Of a stretch of 64,000 nt of DNA, positions 36,519 through 46,869 are shown piece by piece. The notes below the pieces were generated by a model. It saw only the letters and a program-made list of their open reading frames with translations, was not told where the DNA came from and made no database searches. The DNA comes from Gonocerus acuteangulatus. Lineage: Eukaryota; Arthropoda; Insecta; Hemiptera; Coreidae. Within the stretch, counting starts at the first letter, position 1. Each line of letters begins with the position of its first letter. The stretch spans positions 42,590,709 to 42,654,708 of the forward strand of contig OX328125.1 in assembly GCA_946811695.1 (NCBI GenBank), in the 5' to 3' direction. The position numbers were made by a program, and so were the translations under genes.

Positions 36519-37951
36519 CATATGAGGAGCTTAATATCAAAGTTGGACAACTCCATTTTTTTCAGTTTTGAGATTTTTGTCGATTCTTAAGTGGATTTTG
36601 ATGCTGCATTCGATTTTACAACTGTTTTTCATTAAAAACGGACAGAAAATAGGTAAAATAGCGTTTATTTCAACCGTTCAGAATCAAAATATGGACAATT
36701 CCGACATAGTTTGGTTTCAAAAAATGACAACTCCATCAGTAGCCAATGAGAAGCTTGCATTCTTGCAAACTGCTCCCAACATGCACTGCAAATCCATCAT
36801 GGCTGAATGTTTATAGTTACTTGTTATGAGTGCATTTAGCGATAATTCTAATTAATAACTAGCTGTTATCCGGCACACTGTGGTTCTGAATGCCGGATTT
36901 TGGGACTTAACCTCTAGGTACTTGAATCTTTCTGATTTAGGTATCATTTTTGAAGAATTTCTTTTGTGCCGAGTCGAATGAGACCACTACCAATTCTATA
37001 GAATAATTATTTTATTAATAAACGGGCTTTATATAACAACAACCGTGAAAAACAGCCAGTATTTAATTTAAAATATTCATACTTTACTCAAGTGGTAGAG
37101 CTATGTATCCTTCCAAATATATTTTCAAGACCTCAGGTGAATAAATTAACAACTAATGTGGTACTGGTAACTGTTGTCGACATATTCCTCTTTATTTAAA
37201 TTTTCGAGTATAACAAATAAATATTGACAGTTTCACACTAGATATTAAATAGATCTCATCGTTAATGTTCAGTTATTTGCTATTAAAAACTTTTCAACAA
37301 CTTCTGCAGAAAATAATAATGGTTAACTCGTTTTTCATAAAATAATCGCATCGCTAATTGATAACTTTATTTTATTAGCTGTGCACAGGTATGGCTGAGT
37401 ACGGCGATGAAAATTATAGCACAGCTACTTCAATACATGTTGTTATAGGTAAAACTGTGCGAAGAGGATAGCTAAGTACCACTTTTCTTCTAAACTTAAT
37501 AAAATAAGGATAATTTATTTTCATTTCAGTTTTGTCAAACTGTATTTAAGTAACATTTTTCATGTAATTTTTAACTATATAATTTTGATTTAATACATTA
37601 GACATAATTACATTATATTAAAACACCCTCGAGCATACCAAATTCATATTTGTTTGGTTTCAAAAGAGGATAGGTTCAATTTTCTAATAGCTCCCTTTGG
37701 TTTCAAAAACAGACAACTCCATGACTTGGGTCAAACATGGACAACTCCACTATTTAAAGTGTAATTACGGCCTTAATACTTATATAATTTTGTAGTGCCT
37801 TTGAAATAATGTTTCTGAGGCCTATAAGAATAACATATAAAAAAAATCACCATGATACTGACATCAATATAGTAGATATGGTTTTTTGCCTCTCCTGTAA
37901 AAAAAAAGCAAAAGTGGAGTTGTCCAACTTTGATACTAAGCTCCTCATATG
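36519..37951. mobile_element. 1.43-kb element with ~40-bp terminal inverted repeats
   Basis: The left end (catatgaggagcttaatatc, aaagttggacaactcca) is matched at the right end in reverse (tggagttgtccaactt, tgatactaagctcctcatatg) with two or three differences. Sub-repeats of gacaactcca recur just inside both ends (36725, 37707, 37740). A ctagctgttatccggc box at 36861 is shared with 5793. An 82-codon frame at 36568-36816 spans the left sub-terminal region and is not a recognisable transposase. Flanking ca/tg and possible TA targets do not settle the superfamily. Confidence 0.82.
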
Positions 37952-38950
37952 ATAACTGTTGAATGTTAGAATTATCAAAATTAATAAAACACAAACATTC
38001 GACTATCAATTTAATAATTTGCAAAATATAATAAACATTTAATGTAAACAAAGATCGGTGAATAATAAGATTACTGAGAAGAGAATAAAGCAGTACGTTT
38101 AATAATTTTTCAAAAATAAAATAACTTCGAAACATTACAAATTAAAAAAAGGAAATAAATGTAAAGAACATTAAAACGACCAAAAACTTATCTACTACTG
38201 AAAAAAAGTTTCTTTAAACCTTAGGTTTCTAAAAAACAATTATTGCTCATGTTGGTTAAAGAAATTAAAATGAAAGAAAAAAATCTTCAAAAATTATTAA
38301 TTTTAAAAAATCACTTATTACGCGTTATTTTCATTTTTGTTGATGGTGCTCGTATAACCTAAGGAACTTATGTATATAAATAAATTTAGGAAATGGGAAT
38401 GTAGTAACCAGCATTATCTGTGAATACCGTGCCGTAGTACTTCCTAACATCCTATAACACTTTTCGAAAAGAATTAGCAATTAGCAGTTGTATAATGTTC
38501 TAATGTTGTATCTATAACTGCTAATCATTATTATTAGTTTGAACAGTTAACAGAAAATTCACTGTAAAATAGCGACTTTGCCGTAAACGTATGGAATGTA
38601 AAAAAAGACATAAACTAATTATCCCACATGGCAGGAACGAATTGTTGGAAGATTGCAGCCAGTGAATTAATACAATAACCTCTTACTTACACAACACTAA
38701 ACACATTGAAGACATCTGCAGAATAACCAGTGGCTTTCAGGCATATAACAGACATACCTATGCTTTTGGGAATAATAGAATCAAATTTTGATCTCTATGC
38801 TGGTTCTTTAGACCATACAAGTACCATCTTAAGGGAGTTAAATTACCTTAGTAGTGTACCACTAATAAATAAATGTACTACAATTTTAAATAACTGAATT
38901 ATTTCTGCCGTGAGAACATGATATTAAAGTGATAAAATACTAGCAGTTAC
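37952..38950. other. Gene-free stretch next to the transporter exon (intron 3' of it)
   Basis: AT-rich DNA with no recognised repeat. If the exon model is right, this is the beginning of the following intron on the minus strand. No second transporter exon was recognised in it. Confidence 0.4.
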
Positions 38951-39231
38951 CTGTTAGTGCTGGATGAGTCTCCGAGAACCTGTCCTGTATCTGCTTGTAG
39001 AGTAGACCTGACCCAAGCTGTAGCCCGTGGGAGAGTAGCTGTACGAGGAGTGCTGCTACCAGTACTAGCCACCCCCAGCCACCTTCCGGGTAATAATGTT
39101 GTCGAAGCGTGATCAGCTGACGGATCTCTCCCGCCGGCTTGTTCTGGGTGTAGCTACCCAGCCCGGAGTCACCTGTGCCGAGGTAGTGCGGCAGCGACCT
39201 CGATCGAAACAGCCCGGGCACCGCGCCTCCG
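38951..39231 (-). CDS. Internal exon of a monocarboxylate-transporter-like gene (SLC16/MFS)
   Basis: The 281-bp exon encodes 93 complete codons plus one split codon at each side. It begins after a good acceptor (complement shows tttcattttttgttctag) and ends at ACAG|GTAACT, a good donor; start and end phases are compatible with the open frame. The protein has a polar, Ser/Gly-rich N-terminal part and then YYPEGGWGWLVLVAALLVQL. EGGWGW is the conserved motif at the start of helix 1 in monocarboxylate transporters, and the following ~20 hydrophobic residues form that helix. The remaining exons are not seen; the first exon and translation start must lie upstream (above 39231). The family moves monocarboxylates, thyroid hormones or related anions across the plasma membrane, usually with protons; the substrate cannot be told. 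Confidence 0.9.
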
Positions 39232-40484
39232 CTAGAACAAAAAATGAAAATCATAAAATGTTAATTACATATAAGAGATTTTCCAAACTTATCGAATATC
39301 TCACGCCCGCGTAGATTGAATGAAAAATCTTAGTAATCCATTTCCTAGCGGTGGTAATGTAGTTGAATTGGGAAATAAAATCAGATAAGTAGTTTAAGAA
39401 TTTAAGAAGAATGAATAAAAATAAAAATGTCCATAGGTATTTTATTTTTTTCAGAACATTTTCAGAGACTAAGCCCCATTAATTATAGACAAGTACAATG
39501 TAAAACATTTAAAATAACAACACATTTTTTTTTTAAGTAACAAACTTATAAACCTAAGATCCTATTTTAATATACTACTATAAAATCACGTTTTCGGCAA
39601 TTTAATTAAAATTCTATTCAAGAAAAGTCTAAAACACTATTTTCAAACAATAAATAATAAATACATTTACTCTATCACATTCACACACACAATCATGCAG
39701 AAACAAATAATTCTAAAAAGTCGATACAATGATTAGTAAAGAAAAGAAAATACAAAGAGAAAGGCTAAGTACCCACGATGCAAGGTTCTTAGAATAATCA
39801 AGTTTAGAAATATCTGATTTAATCCTCTACACCTCATCTTAAAAAATAAATTATTTTATCCATGCGAAAATTTGTATATAACAAAAAACAGTAGAGTATT
39901 TATTTTAATATTATTTAGTTATTTACACATTAAAAAAAAATAACCTCGCCATATCCATAGATTCGAATGAATTATTTTGCCATGTTGCAGTAAGAAGATT
40001 GGTAGCGGAATTAGCAAGAAACCGAGCATAAGAAAGAATGATGTGTATGTAAATCCAAGCCTCACGAGTTAAATTTTAAAAAAAATAAAGTCTTGCAATA
40101 TACAGGGTGTCCCAGTATGTGTGTCCACCCCCTTTTCCTCCTAGAGTTGTTGGAATTTCGAAATGAAACTTGGTAGGTCATAGTTATATTGCATGAGGTT
40201 TCTTTTGAAGATTCAGTTGACTTTGTAACATTCTCCAGTTTTTCTCCAGCGCATCTAACTCTTGACTTTCAAATGGCGGCAGGTATTTTTTATGACGAGT
40301 TCTGATAGAAAATTTAATTTTAAGACTAATTTACTCCGAGACAACTTTTGATCCGACCAGTTACAATTGAAATTAATCAGTTACAAAGATCCTGCATGTT
40401 TTTTGTTATTAGAAAATTCCACATAATAATGTTCTAATAAACGCCAAATATCTATTTACTAAACGAAATTTTAAAACTAAAAAG

Positions 40485-40570
40485 ACCGACTCGCAGGAAC
40501 TGCGTCATCTTAGCGCGTTCCCGTTCTTATCCCTAGTGGTATTTCTAAAGTCTAAAATAGAAACAGATAA
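40485..40570 (+). repeat. R-A terminal box fragment
   Basis: gaccgactcgcaggaactgc-gtcatcttagcgcgttcccg, cttatccctagtggtatttc and aatagaaacagataat match 18101-18140 plus 18371-18440, showing what the SINE interrupted there. Confidence 0.6.
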
Positions 40571-40904
40571 TATTGTGTTTTGAAAATGTAAAAATTTCAA
40601 ACAGAAGCAAGATTTTAGGCAGCAAATCAGGAAACCGACGGTTTTCCAAAGCAGAAATTACTCCTTCCACCTCCTCAAATTTCGCAGTATGGACTATTAT
40701 AATACTACACTTCTACGAAGATGTTTTCTTATTTCCTTACCATATTTCATTAAAATACTCATTTTTCTGTTCAATTCAATTAAAAAATATCCAATTAAAA
40801 TAGAGCCAAACATAGACAAAAAACTTTCAAAGGAAGGAAACCGACAATTTTGAATTTTAAGCACATATAATTTTATACATGAAAGTACATAAATATATTC
40901 CTGA

Positions 40905-40975
40905 TCGGATCAAGAGTTCGACGTCAAAGCGGGTTTCCTCCCTATAGAGGGAGGGAGGAAACGAGCTAAAATATT
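40905..40975 (+). repeat. R-A 3' end fragment
   Basis: gatcggatcaagagttcgac, gcgggtttcctccctataga and gggagggaggaaacgagcta match 19600-19672. The inverted cctccct/agggagg pair forms a small hairpin typical of this end. Confidence 0.6.
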
Positions 40976-42264
40976 CGACCCTTTTGTTTAGAAGGCCGTT
41001 GAAAGTATAGCCTGAACTCTGCCCTTAAGCCTGAACTCTGCCTTAGAGCTCCACTATTTACTTAAAAGGTTTTTACGCTGAAAAGTGTAGACAAGAAATC
41101 TCAAAGTTATAACACTAGATCATAGATAAACCCGACCGTTCAAAGTTGCATTTATATTTAAATAAACAGGCGTCAGTTCACGATCTAATGTCTGAAACGT
41201 TTTGTTACAAAAAACATCAATTTTTATCAACGGATATGTGACCGTTCACCTTTTCAGGCAGATCACCCACCAATGACAATTTTCCCCAGGTAGAACAAGA
41301 TAAGAATGCACCCGTGAGAAATAGCTGCCACCTAACCTGATAAACTGCAGACTGGGTGATTTCCATCGTGACAAGCATTTTACAGCCGGGTAGTTGATCG
41401 TTACACGTCTTTAGGAAGAACGAAAATCGCTGTCTCACAGGATTTGAGGCCCCCATAAAAATTCTCCAATAGCCCGTAAATGCTGAGATACACGCGGAGC
41501 CATCAGGCCGAACAGGTTAGGACTGCCTTTCTTCCATTACGTGGCATTGAGTCCATTTTTTAATCGAGCTCAATCTTCTTTGAATATTTTTATGATCGTT
41601 TTATTAAAAAAAATTCGAAGCTTCTGAGAAAATCAAACAAATATTTAACAAACTACCGATTATATCATTTAAATTTCTTATATGCGTTTTTCCTTGCCAA
41701 AAACTCTTACAAATGACAGATTAAAAAAAAATACTTCGAATGCCCGTTAAAACAGAATCTCGACATGCTTGTCATACCTCAGTAAAGCAAAACCCTAATA
41801 ATCCTTCTCAATCGATATGAAATTGACCAATATTGCATACGCGAAGAGTGTAACTAATTAATCATCTCTTGAATTTCGTATAAAACTTAAGGACTTAGCT
41901 CAAAATCTTACAGTGCCTTCTCAATAAATGTAGCGGGCATACTCAGTCCAGAAACGTCGGTCTACTATTTTGGGTATTAATGATAATTCCTGCTTATCTC
42001 GATCTTCCTAAATCCATAAAACATTTGTAAAAAATATTAATATAGAAACACAACTTGGATAAATTACTAGAATCATGGAACAATCAAGCACCTATGGTGG
42101 AAAATATTGAGAAACAGAATTCTGTGCTATTAATGAAAGAGTAGTATTATCTTGTAGATTGACACCATCCACATAATAAGTCATATGTTCGTGTTCTTAA
42201 CTTAAAATTCACTGAAGAATAGTGTTGTACTGTTCATTAAAACTTGTTTTAAACATAATAATAG

Positions 42265-42440
42265 GGTCTCCCTGTGGTCATATGGCATTGGATTCTCTTG
42301 TGCGGAATGCAGGTCCGGCACTCACCTGCAGTAGGTTGAGCTTTTCAATCCAAGGCTGGTTGAAAAAAAATCCTAATCCGCCATGGATGTTTAGGAAGGG
42401 TGGCAACCTTGGTTCCATGTCATAGATATCGACGAGAAAA
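42265..42440 (+). mobile_element. SINE-M-like copy, plus orientation, decayed
   Basis: gggtctccctgtggtcatat-ggcattggattctcttgtgcgg carries a recognisable A box (tggtcatatggc). The B box is damaged (caggtccggcac). The body contains aggaagggtggcaacctt, as in the second SINE-M subfamily, and ends in a run of A near 42436. Confidence 0.6.
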
Positions 42441-43039
42441 AAAAGATATATTAATCTAGTTGTAACAATAAAATAAAAATTACGGTTTACTTTATTGGTT
42501 AAACTAAACAATAAAGTAAAGAAGATGATTGACAAGACGCGTCGACACAGTCACAGTTGCATTTCTAAAATTTGTTTTTAAGAAGTACTTCACTAATCAA
42601 AATTCAAAGTGAAGTATTTTGTAAAATAAATAAATTTGACATCCATTAATTTATTTTTGGTAGAATAATTGTTTTCAATAATTATAAAGCTGGAAGACGA
42701 TTATTGGAGCTAAGCTGAAAGTTACTTTGACGAAGAAATAGTTAAGAAGTTTAGAACTTGACCAGACATGATAAGACTTCTGAACAAGTTCCTCAGTCAG
42801 TTTTTCTATTACCCTTCGTGTTTTCAGCCCTTGTTTTGATTCCTTCTACAACTCTATTCACAACATGCTTACTCTTCAAGAATTATTTAAAAAAGATCTG
42901 CAAATTATTATTGACGTGCCTTTATAAATAAAAAAATACTTGCGTGACAATTACACAGATATGAACTCCTAAGATTAACAAAAATTGATCAGAGAATTAC
43001 TATTAAATTTTTGGTGGCAAAAGATAAACTCACGCACCG

Positions 43040-44030
43040 AAAAAAAATGTTGCCTCTAGGAAAAACCGTAGAACTCGGTATGAACAGGCCGACAACTCAG
43101 TTATAGGCTTATAAAAATTACATTCAATAAGATCCTATTCGGAAACAAAGTGGGTGATCCCTTAGAGGTAATTTCTGGAGTAAGACAGGTGATGCATTAT
43201 CGGCTATTCAGTTCAATGTGGCGTTACGTTCTACCCAATTAAAGAACATTAGCCAATAAACCTGGCAAATCTGTGCATATGCAGATGATGTGGTTATTAT
43301 GGCCGGAATTGAAGCAGAACTTATGAGAAAGCCTTTGGCATTACAGTAAAAAGAGGCAGTGCGGTTGGGCTCACCATAAATCAGGAAGAAACAAAATATA
43401 TGGAACTAAAAGCCTCGTATGACCAAACAGGACTAAAAAGCAGCATCTCCCTGTTCAATTATAACTCAGAAAATGAGTCCTGTTTCACTTTCTTAGGCTC
43501 CTCAATGAACAAGAAAACAGGATTAGCCATGAAATACAAAAAAAAAAAAAGAAGAATAATGGTCGGCAATAGGGCGTATTACGCAAACTTCAAGCTTCTC
43601 AAATCAAACATTCTCCCAAGGAAGACCAAACTGAAGCTGGACAATACTCTTGTCAAAACCGGTTGTTGTCTACGGTTCGGAAACCTAGTGCCTTCCACCA
43701 ACAGACTGCCAAAAGGATTTTCAATGATAAATTATTAGAAGGATGTACAGGGCAGTAAAGATAGATGGAAAATGAAAGATAAGGAGTAACACTGAAATCG
43801 CAGCCATACTAAAAGATCATGATACTGTTAATTATATAAAAGCTTGCAGAAGAAGATACTGGACATAGCAATCCTAGGAAAAAAACAGAAAAAGAGGTAG
43901 GCCAAGAAGCCGATGGAAAGATGAACTATCAACAAGCTAAGTTGGTTGTCAAATATTGGAGGAATGCTACCATAGACCCTGACAGATGGATAGTCCGGAA
44001 AGCCAAGGGTCACAAAGACCTGTAGAGCCG
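43040..44030 (+). pseudogene. Decayed LINE reverse transcriptase, RTE-like
   Basis: Across shifting frames the plus strand reads VISGVRQ-GDAL (RT block with the expected GxRQGD), then ICAYADDVVIMAG (YADD active site), then a thumb-like region around 43400-43740. The end has RKRGRPRSRWKDELST and, in another frame, WIVRKAKGHKDL followed by a stop at 44021. That ending, K/R-GRP-x2-RW ... W-x3-A, is usual for RTE-type LINEs. Many frameshifts and stops make it an old copy. No endonuclease part was seen upstream. Confidence 0.82.
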
Positions 44031-44034
44031 GCTA

Positions 44035-45075
44035 GTAGAAATACTATTCAAAAGGCTAGAAATTATAAAGTATGAAAATATGAAACTATTATAATTGGAA
44101 TTTTATGATTTTATTAAAAAGTTCAAACATTATTAAACAATTTGTCTCCAGTAGAAAAAAAATAGTTCAAACCTAAAAATTCAAAAATCTGGGGTTTTCA
44201 ACATTTATTTATCACTACTTAATCTAATTCCAAAAGAATGGCCCATTCTTTTACTATTTTTTTAAGTAGACTGCTTCAATTGCCACGCTGCTCAATTAAC
44301 CCTCCCCCTCTACCCTACTTGCAAATGATCTTTAAATAATAATCTTTAAAAAAATAAGATATCATTGCAATAAACAAATATCTTACATACATAAATAATT
44401 TATACATAAATAATTTATGAGAAAGCAGTTGATAATAAATTGCTGATTTCCTAACAGAGATTTTCTATTAAACTGTTGATAAGTATTCAGTTAAGAGAGT
44501 TCATGAAGACTTCAATACAAGTAGGAGCAATAAATGATTACATGGGCTTTTACAAATAAATTTCCCTTTTCACATAATATATTTATTGATTTAATAAATA
44601 AATCCTTTAAGCCATAAAGGTTCTATTCAAGGGTTCAATAGTAGACGTAGGGTTATTAATGACTATAACATTCTGTAATGGAACAGGGTCTATATATCAA
44701 ATCCATGGTGAGAAATTCTACTTGAAATAAACTTCAAAAAAATATATATAAAATAAATTTCCTTCTCAACTAACTATTTATTGGAGAAATGAGATCACGT
44801 GGCAACATTTTTAACTCCATGCTGCCGTCCACTGTATTCCTTATTTGGTCCTGGCGCTTCTAATTAACTATTCAAGAGTTTTGATAAATTCTATCTGATT
44901 AAGAATCCAATTATAAGTGTAAGAAAAATCACGCCTTATCTTCATGGGAAAAAACAACTAATACAGGACTCAAATTCCCGTTTTATCGTATTTCCAATAG
45001 ACACGCACGATGCCTTCTTCCCAGAATGGGCTTTGACTCCCGAAAATATGTGATAATGAAAAATACAACAACAAG
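44035..45075. other. Gene-free AT-rich stretch
   Basis: Nothing recognisable apart from a local ataaataatttatacataa duplication at 44390-44420. Confidence 0.4.
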
Positions 45076-45081
45076 AGCATA

Positions 45082-45103
45082 ATGACCTAGATGTAGATGC
45101 GCC

Positions 45104-45137
<34 letters not shown>
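45082..45137 (+). mobile_element. 5'-truncated SINE-M with target duplication
   Basis: Only the last ~24 bp of the body (gacctagatgtagatgcgcc-gt) and the A tail (45106-45137) are present. Repeats of aagagcata flank it (45074-45081 and 45137-45144, give or take A-tail bases). The copy lost its tRNA head during insertion, unusual for SINEs, which are mostly full length. Confidence 0.78.
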
Positions 45138-45141
<4 letters not shown>

Positions 45142-45216
45142 ATACGGGCTTCCATGTAGGGAATATTATGCAAATCCGGGCACTGGACGCTTGAATTTGA
45201 TGAGTGCCTACTGTAA

Positions 45217-45766
45217 GGCCGTATACACACGAAGCTACTAGTTGGTAACTCAACCAGTTGGTAAATCGGGTTACTAACCAGTTGGTGGCTTGGCTCCACA
45301 CACGAGGCTACTCATTAAAAACCAAAGTTATGTTCAGTGTTATCGTGGATGCCCTAGGTGAAATTTTGGAAGAGTCAAGTGACGAAGAAACCATAACATT
45401 GTACAATCAGGCGTTGGAAAAGAAGAATAGCCATTAGTTGTTGGATACACCTATACATAGAAAAATGTTTTCAGAATAGGTAAATAGGTAAATTTTACAA
45501 CGTTCCCGACTTCTGCATACGTCTTCTCCGTTTCGTTTTTCCATGAATAACCAGGAAGGTGGTTATTATATAAAATAGGATGTTTTTTAACTTCCCCCAC
45601 CTGCAACATATTGGTTTGTTGGTCAACCATCACACTCAAGTTAATGACCGGACCCCATGCGAATCACCAGGCAACCAGTTACTAATCAATCACTAACCAG
45701 TAGCGTCGTGTTGGTAATTCGCGCTACTAATCAGTTCCTTTCGAGTAGCACCGTGTGTATACGGCC
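45217..45766. mobile_element. PIF/Harbinger-like non-autonomous transposon, TAA target duplication
   Basis: The left end GGCCGTATACACACG is exactly matched in reverse at the right (CGTGTGTATACGGCC). Inverted similarity continues inward through gctact and repeated cagttggt/ccagttac motifs, about 60-100 bp on each side. TAA lies directly outside both ends (45214-45216, 45767-45769), the 3-bp target duplication expected of PIF/Harbinger elements. No transposase is present; a short frame inside is listed separately. Confidence 0.88.
45330..45437 (+). pseudogene. 35-codon frame inside the Harbinger-like element
   Basis: ATG to TAG encodes MFSVIVDALGEILEESSDEE and 15 further residues, an acidic amphipathic segment that looks like real coding sequence. 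It may be a leftover of a transposon protein's N-terminus. I cannot identify it. Confidence 0.3.
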
Positions 45767-46264
45767 TAAGGGTCAATCGTGGCAAGTCCATTGGCGGTTG
45801 GGAATTCCCTTGATGACTTGCCTTGTTCTGAGTGATCGTGTACATGCCGTGTGCAGGGTAGCTACAACTCTCTCCTCTCGGTAGTGAACAGAACTAAGGG
45901 AACGAATTAAGTCTATAAACATTCCCCAATGCAAGATGGATCAGCAAACGGCGCTTTATATCTTCCTATGGACGAATCACCAGATAGTGTTTAAATAGTG
46001 ACAGTGAACTTGTGGAGTTAGTAAACCCTTTAAGACAAATGTGTGAGAGAGTATTTTGTCAATATGATGGCTGCCATCTCCAAGTCGTTCTGTTGTATAT
46101 TGTATTTCATGCATGATCATTACAGCAGTAAATTAACATTTATCAAAGGTCGAAGTATTCAAGTGTGAATTAAGTATAGACATAAACCAGCGGAGAAATA
46201 TATTAAAATTGAATTATATGAAAACAATGTACAACGATCAAAACATTATATTGATTTTTAAAAG

Positions 46265-46375
46265 TTAAATAATAGTCTGTTGGTCGGTGGTTTATAATAG
46301 TCTGTTTATAATAGTCGGTTGGTAATAGTCGGTTTATAATAGTCGGTTGGTCGGTTTATAATAGTCTGTTTTTAA
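46265..46375. repeat. Minisatellite of ttataatagtcggttggt units
   Basis: Five or six partly irregular units of 16-24 bp alternate (tttataatagtcggt, tggtcgg, tttataatagtctg). Confidence 0.88.
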
Positions 46376-46516
46376 AAATGTGTACACCTTCTGAAGAGAC
46401 AGAGTTAAATATTTTCTTTTCCTAGGAATGTTGTTAAAACCAAGTGTTCTTCCTTCTTTCTTTCGTTATAAGTTCCACCATCCTTTACAAAAATTTATAT
46501 TCTTGACCAGAAATCT

Positions 46517-46857
46517 GTAGAAAAAAAATCAGTCCCGTAACAGTCCACGAGGGCCCTCAGGGGCAGATACTATAGAGGTATCTGATTCATGACCATACGG
46601 CACACTAGGGAGATAGTGTGGTCAGTACTATGCTCCGGCCGTCTGTTTTTCCCCTTGGCTGCTTCGACTGCAAGCGTCATTAGCACCCAAGGTACCCATT
46701 ATTAAATTGGGTTGGCCTAGTGATGGTCAGGGAGGCAGAATTCAACCCATGAACGAAGACATTAGAAGAAAAAATCTTTAGTGCTTGCTAGGGATTTGAA
46801 CTCAGGTCCTCCAACTTATTAGTCCAGTGCTCAACACTGAGCTAACCACGCCCCCCA
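46517..46857 (-). mobile_element. SINE-I: tRNA-Ile-like SINE with 12-bp target duplication
   Basis: On the minus strand the head reads gggcgtggttagctcagtgt, giving a perfect A box (TGGTTAGCTCAGTG), with anticodon-loop bases CTAATAA (AAT, Ile) and B box GAGTTCAAATCC. The ~230-bp body has ggccggagcatagtactgac. It ends ggactgattttttttc, an oligo-T end rather than poly-A. Exact 12-bp repeats, gaccagaaatct, flank it (46505-46516, 46858-46869). Related copies lie at 51930-52203 and 21455-21600. Confidence 0.92.
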
Positions 46858-46869
46858 GACCAGAAATCT

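Larger units (their letters stand above)
39232..42264. other. Gene-free stretch with repeat fragments
   Basis: It contains a candidate DNA-transposon end at 40102 (tacagggtgtcccagtatgt) whose partner was not found. Two R-A fragments (40485-40570, 40905-40975) also lie here. At 41945-41985 aacgtcggtctactattttg recalls Penelope-like terminal repeats. The minus-strand frame at 41217-41456 has no known motif. Confidence 0.4.
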
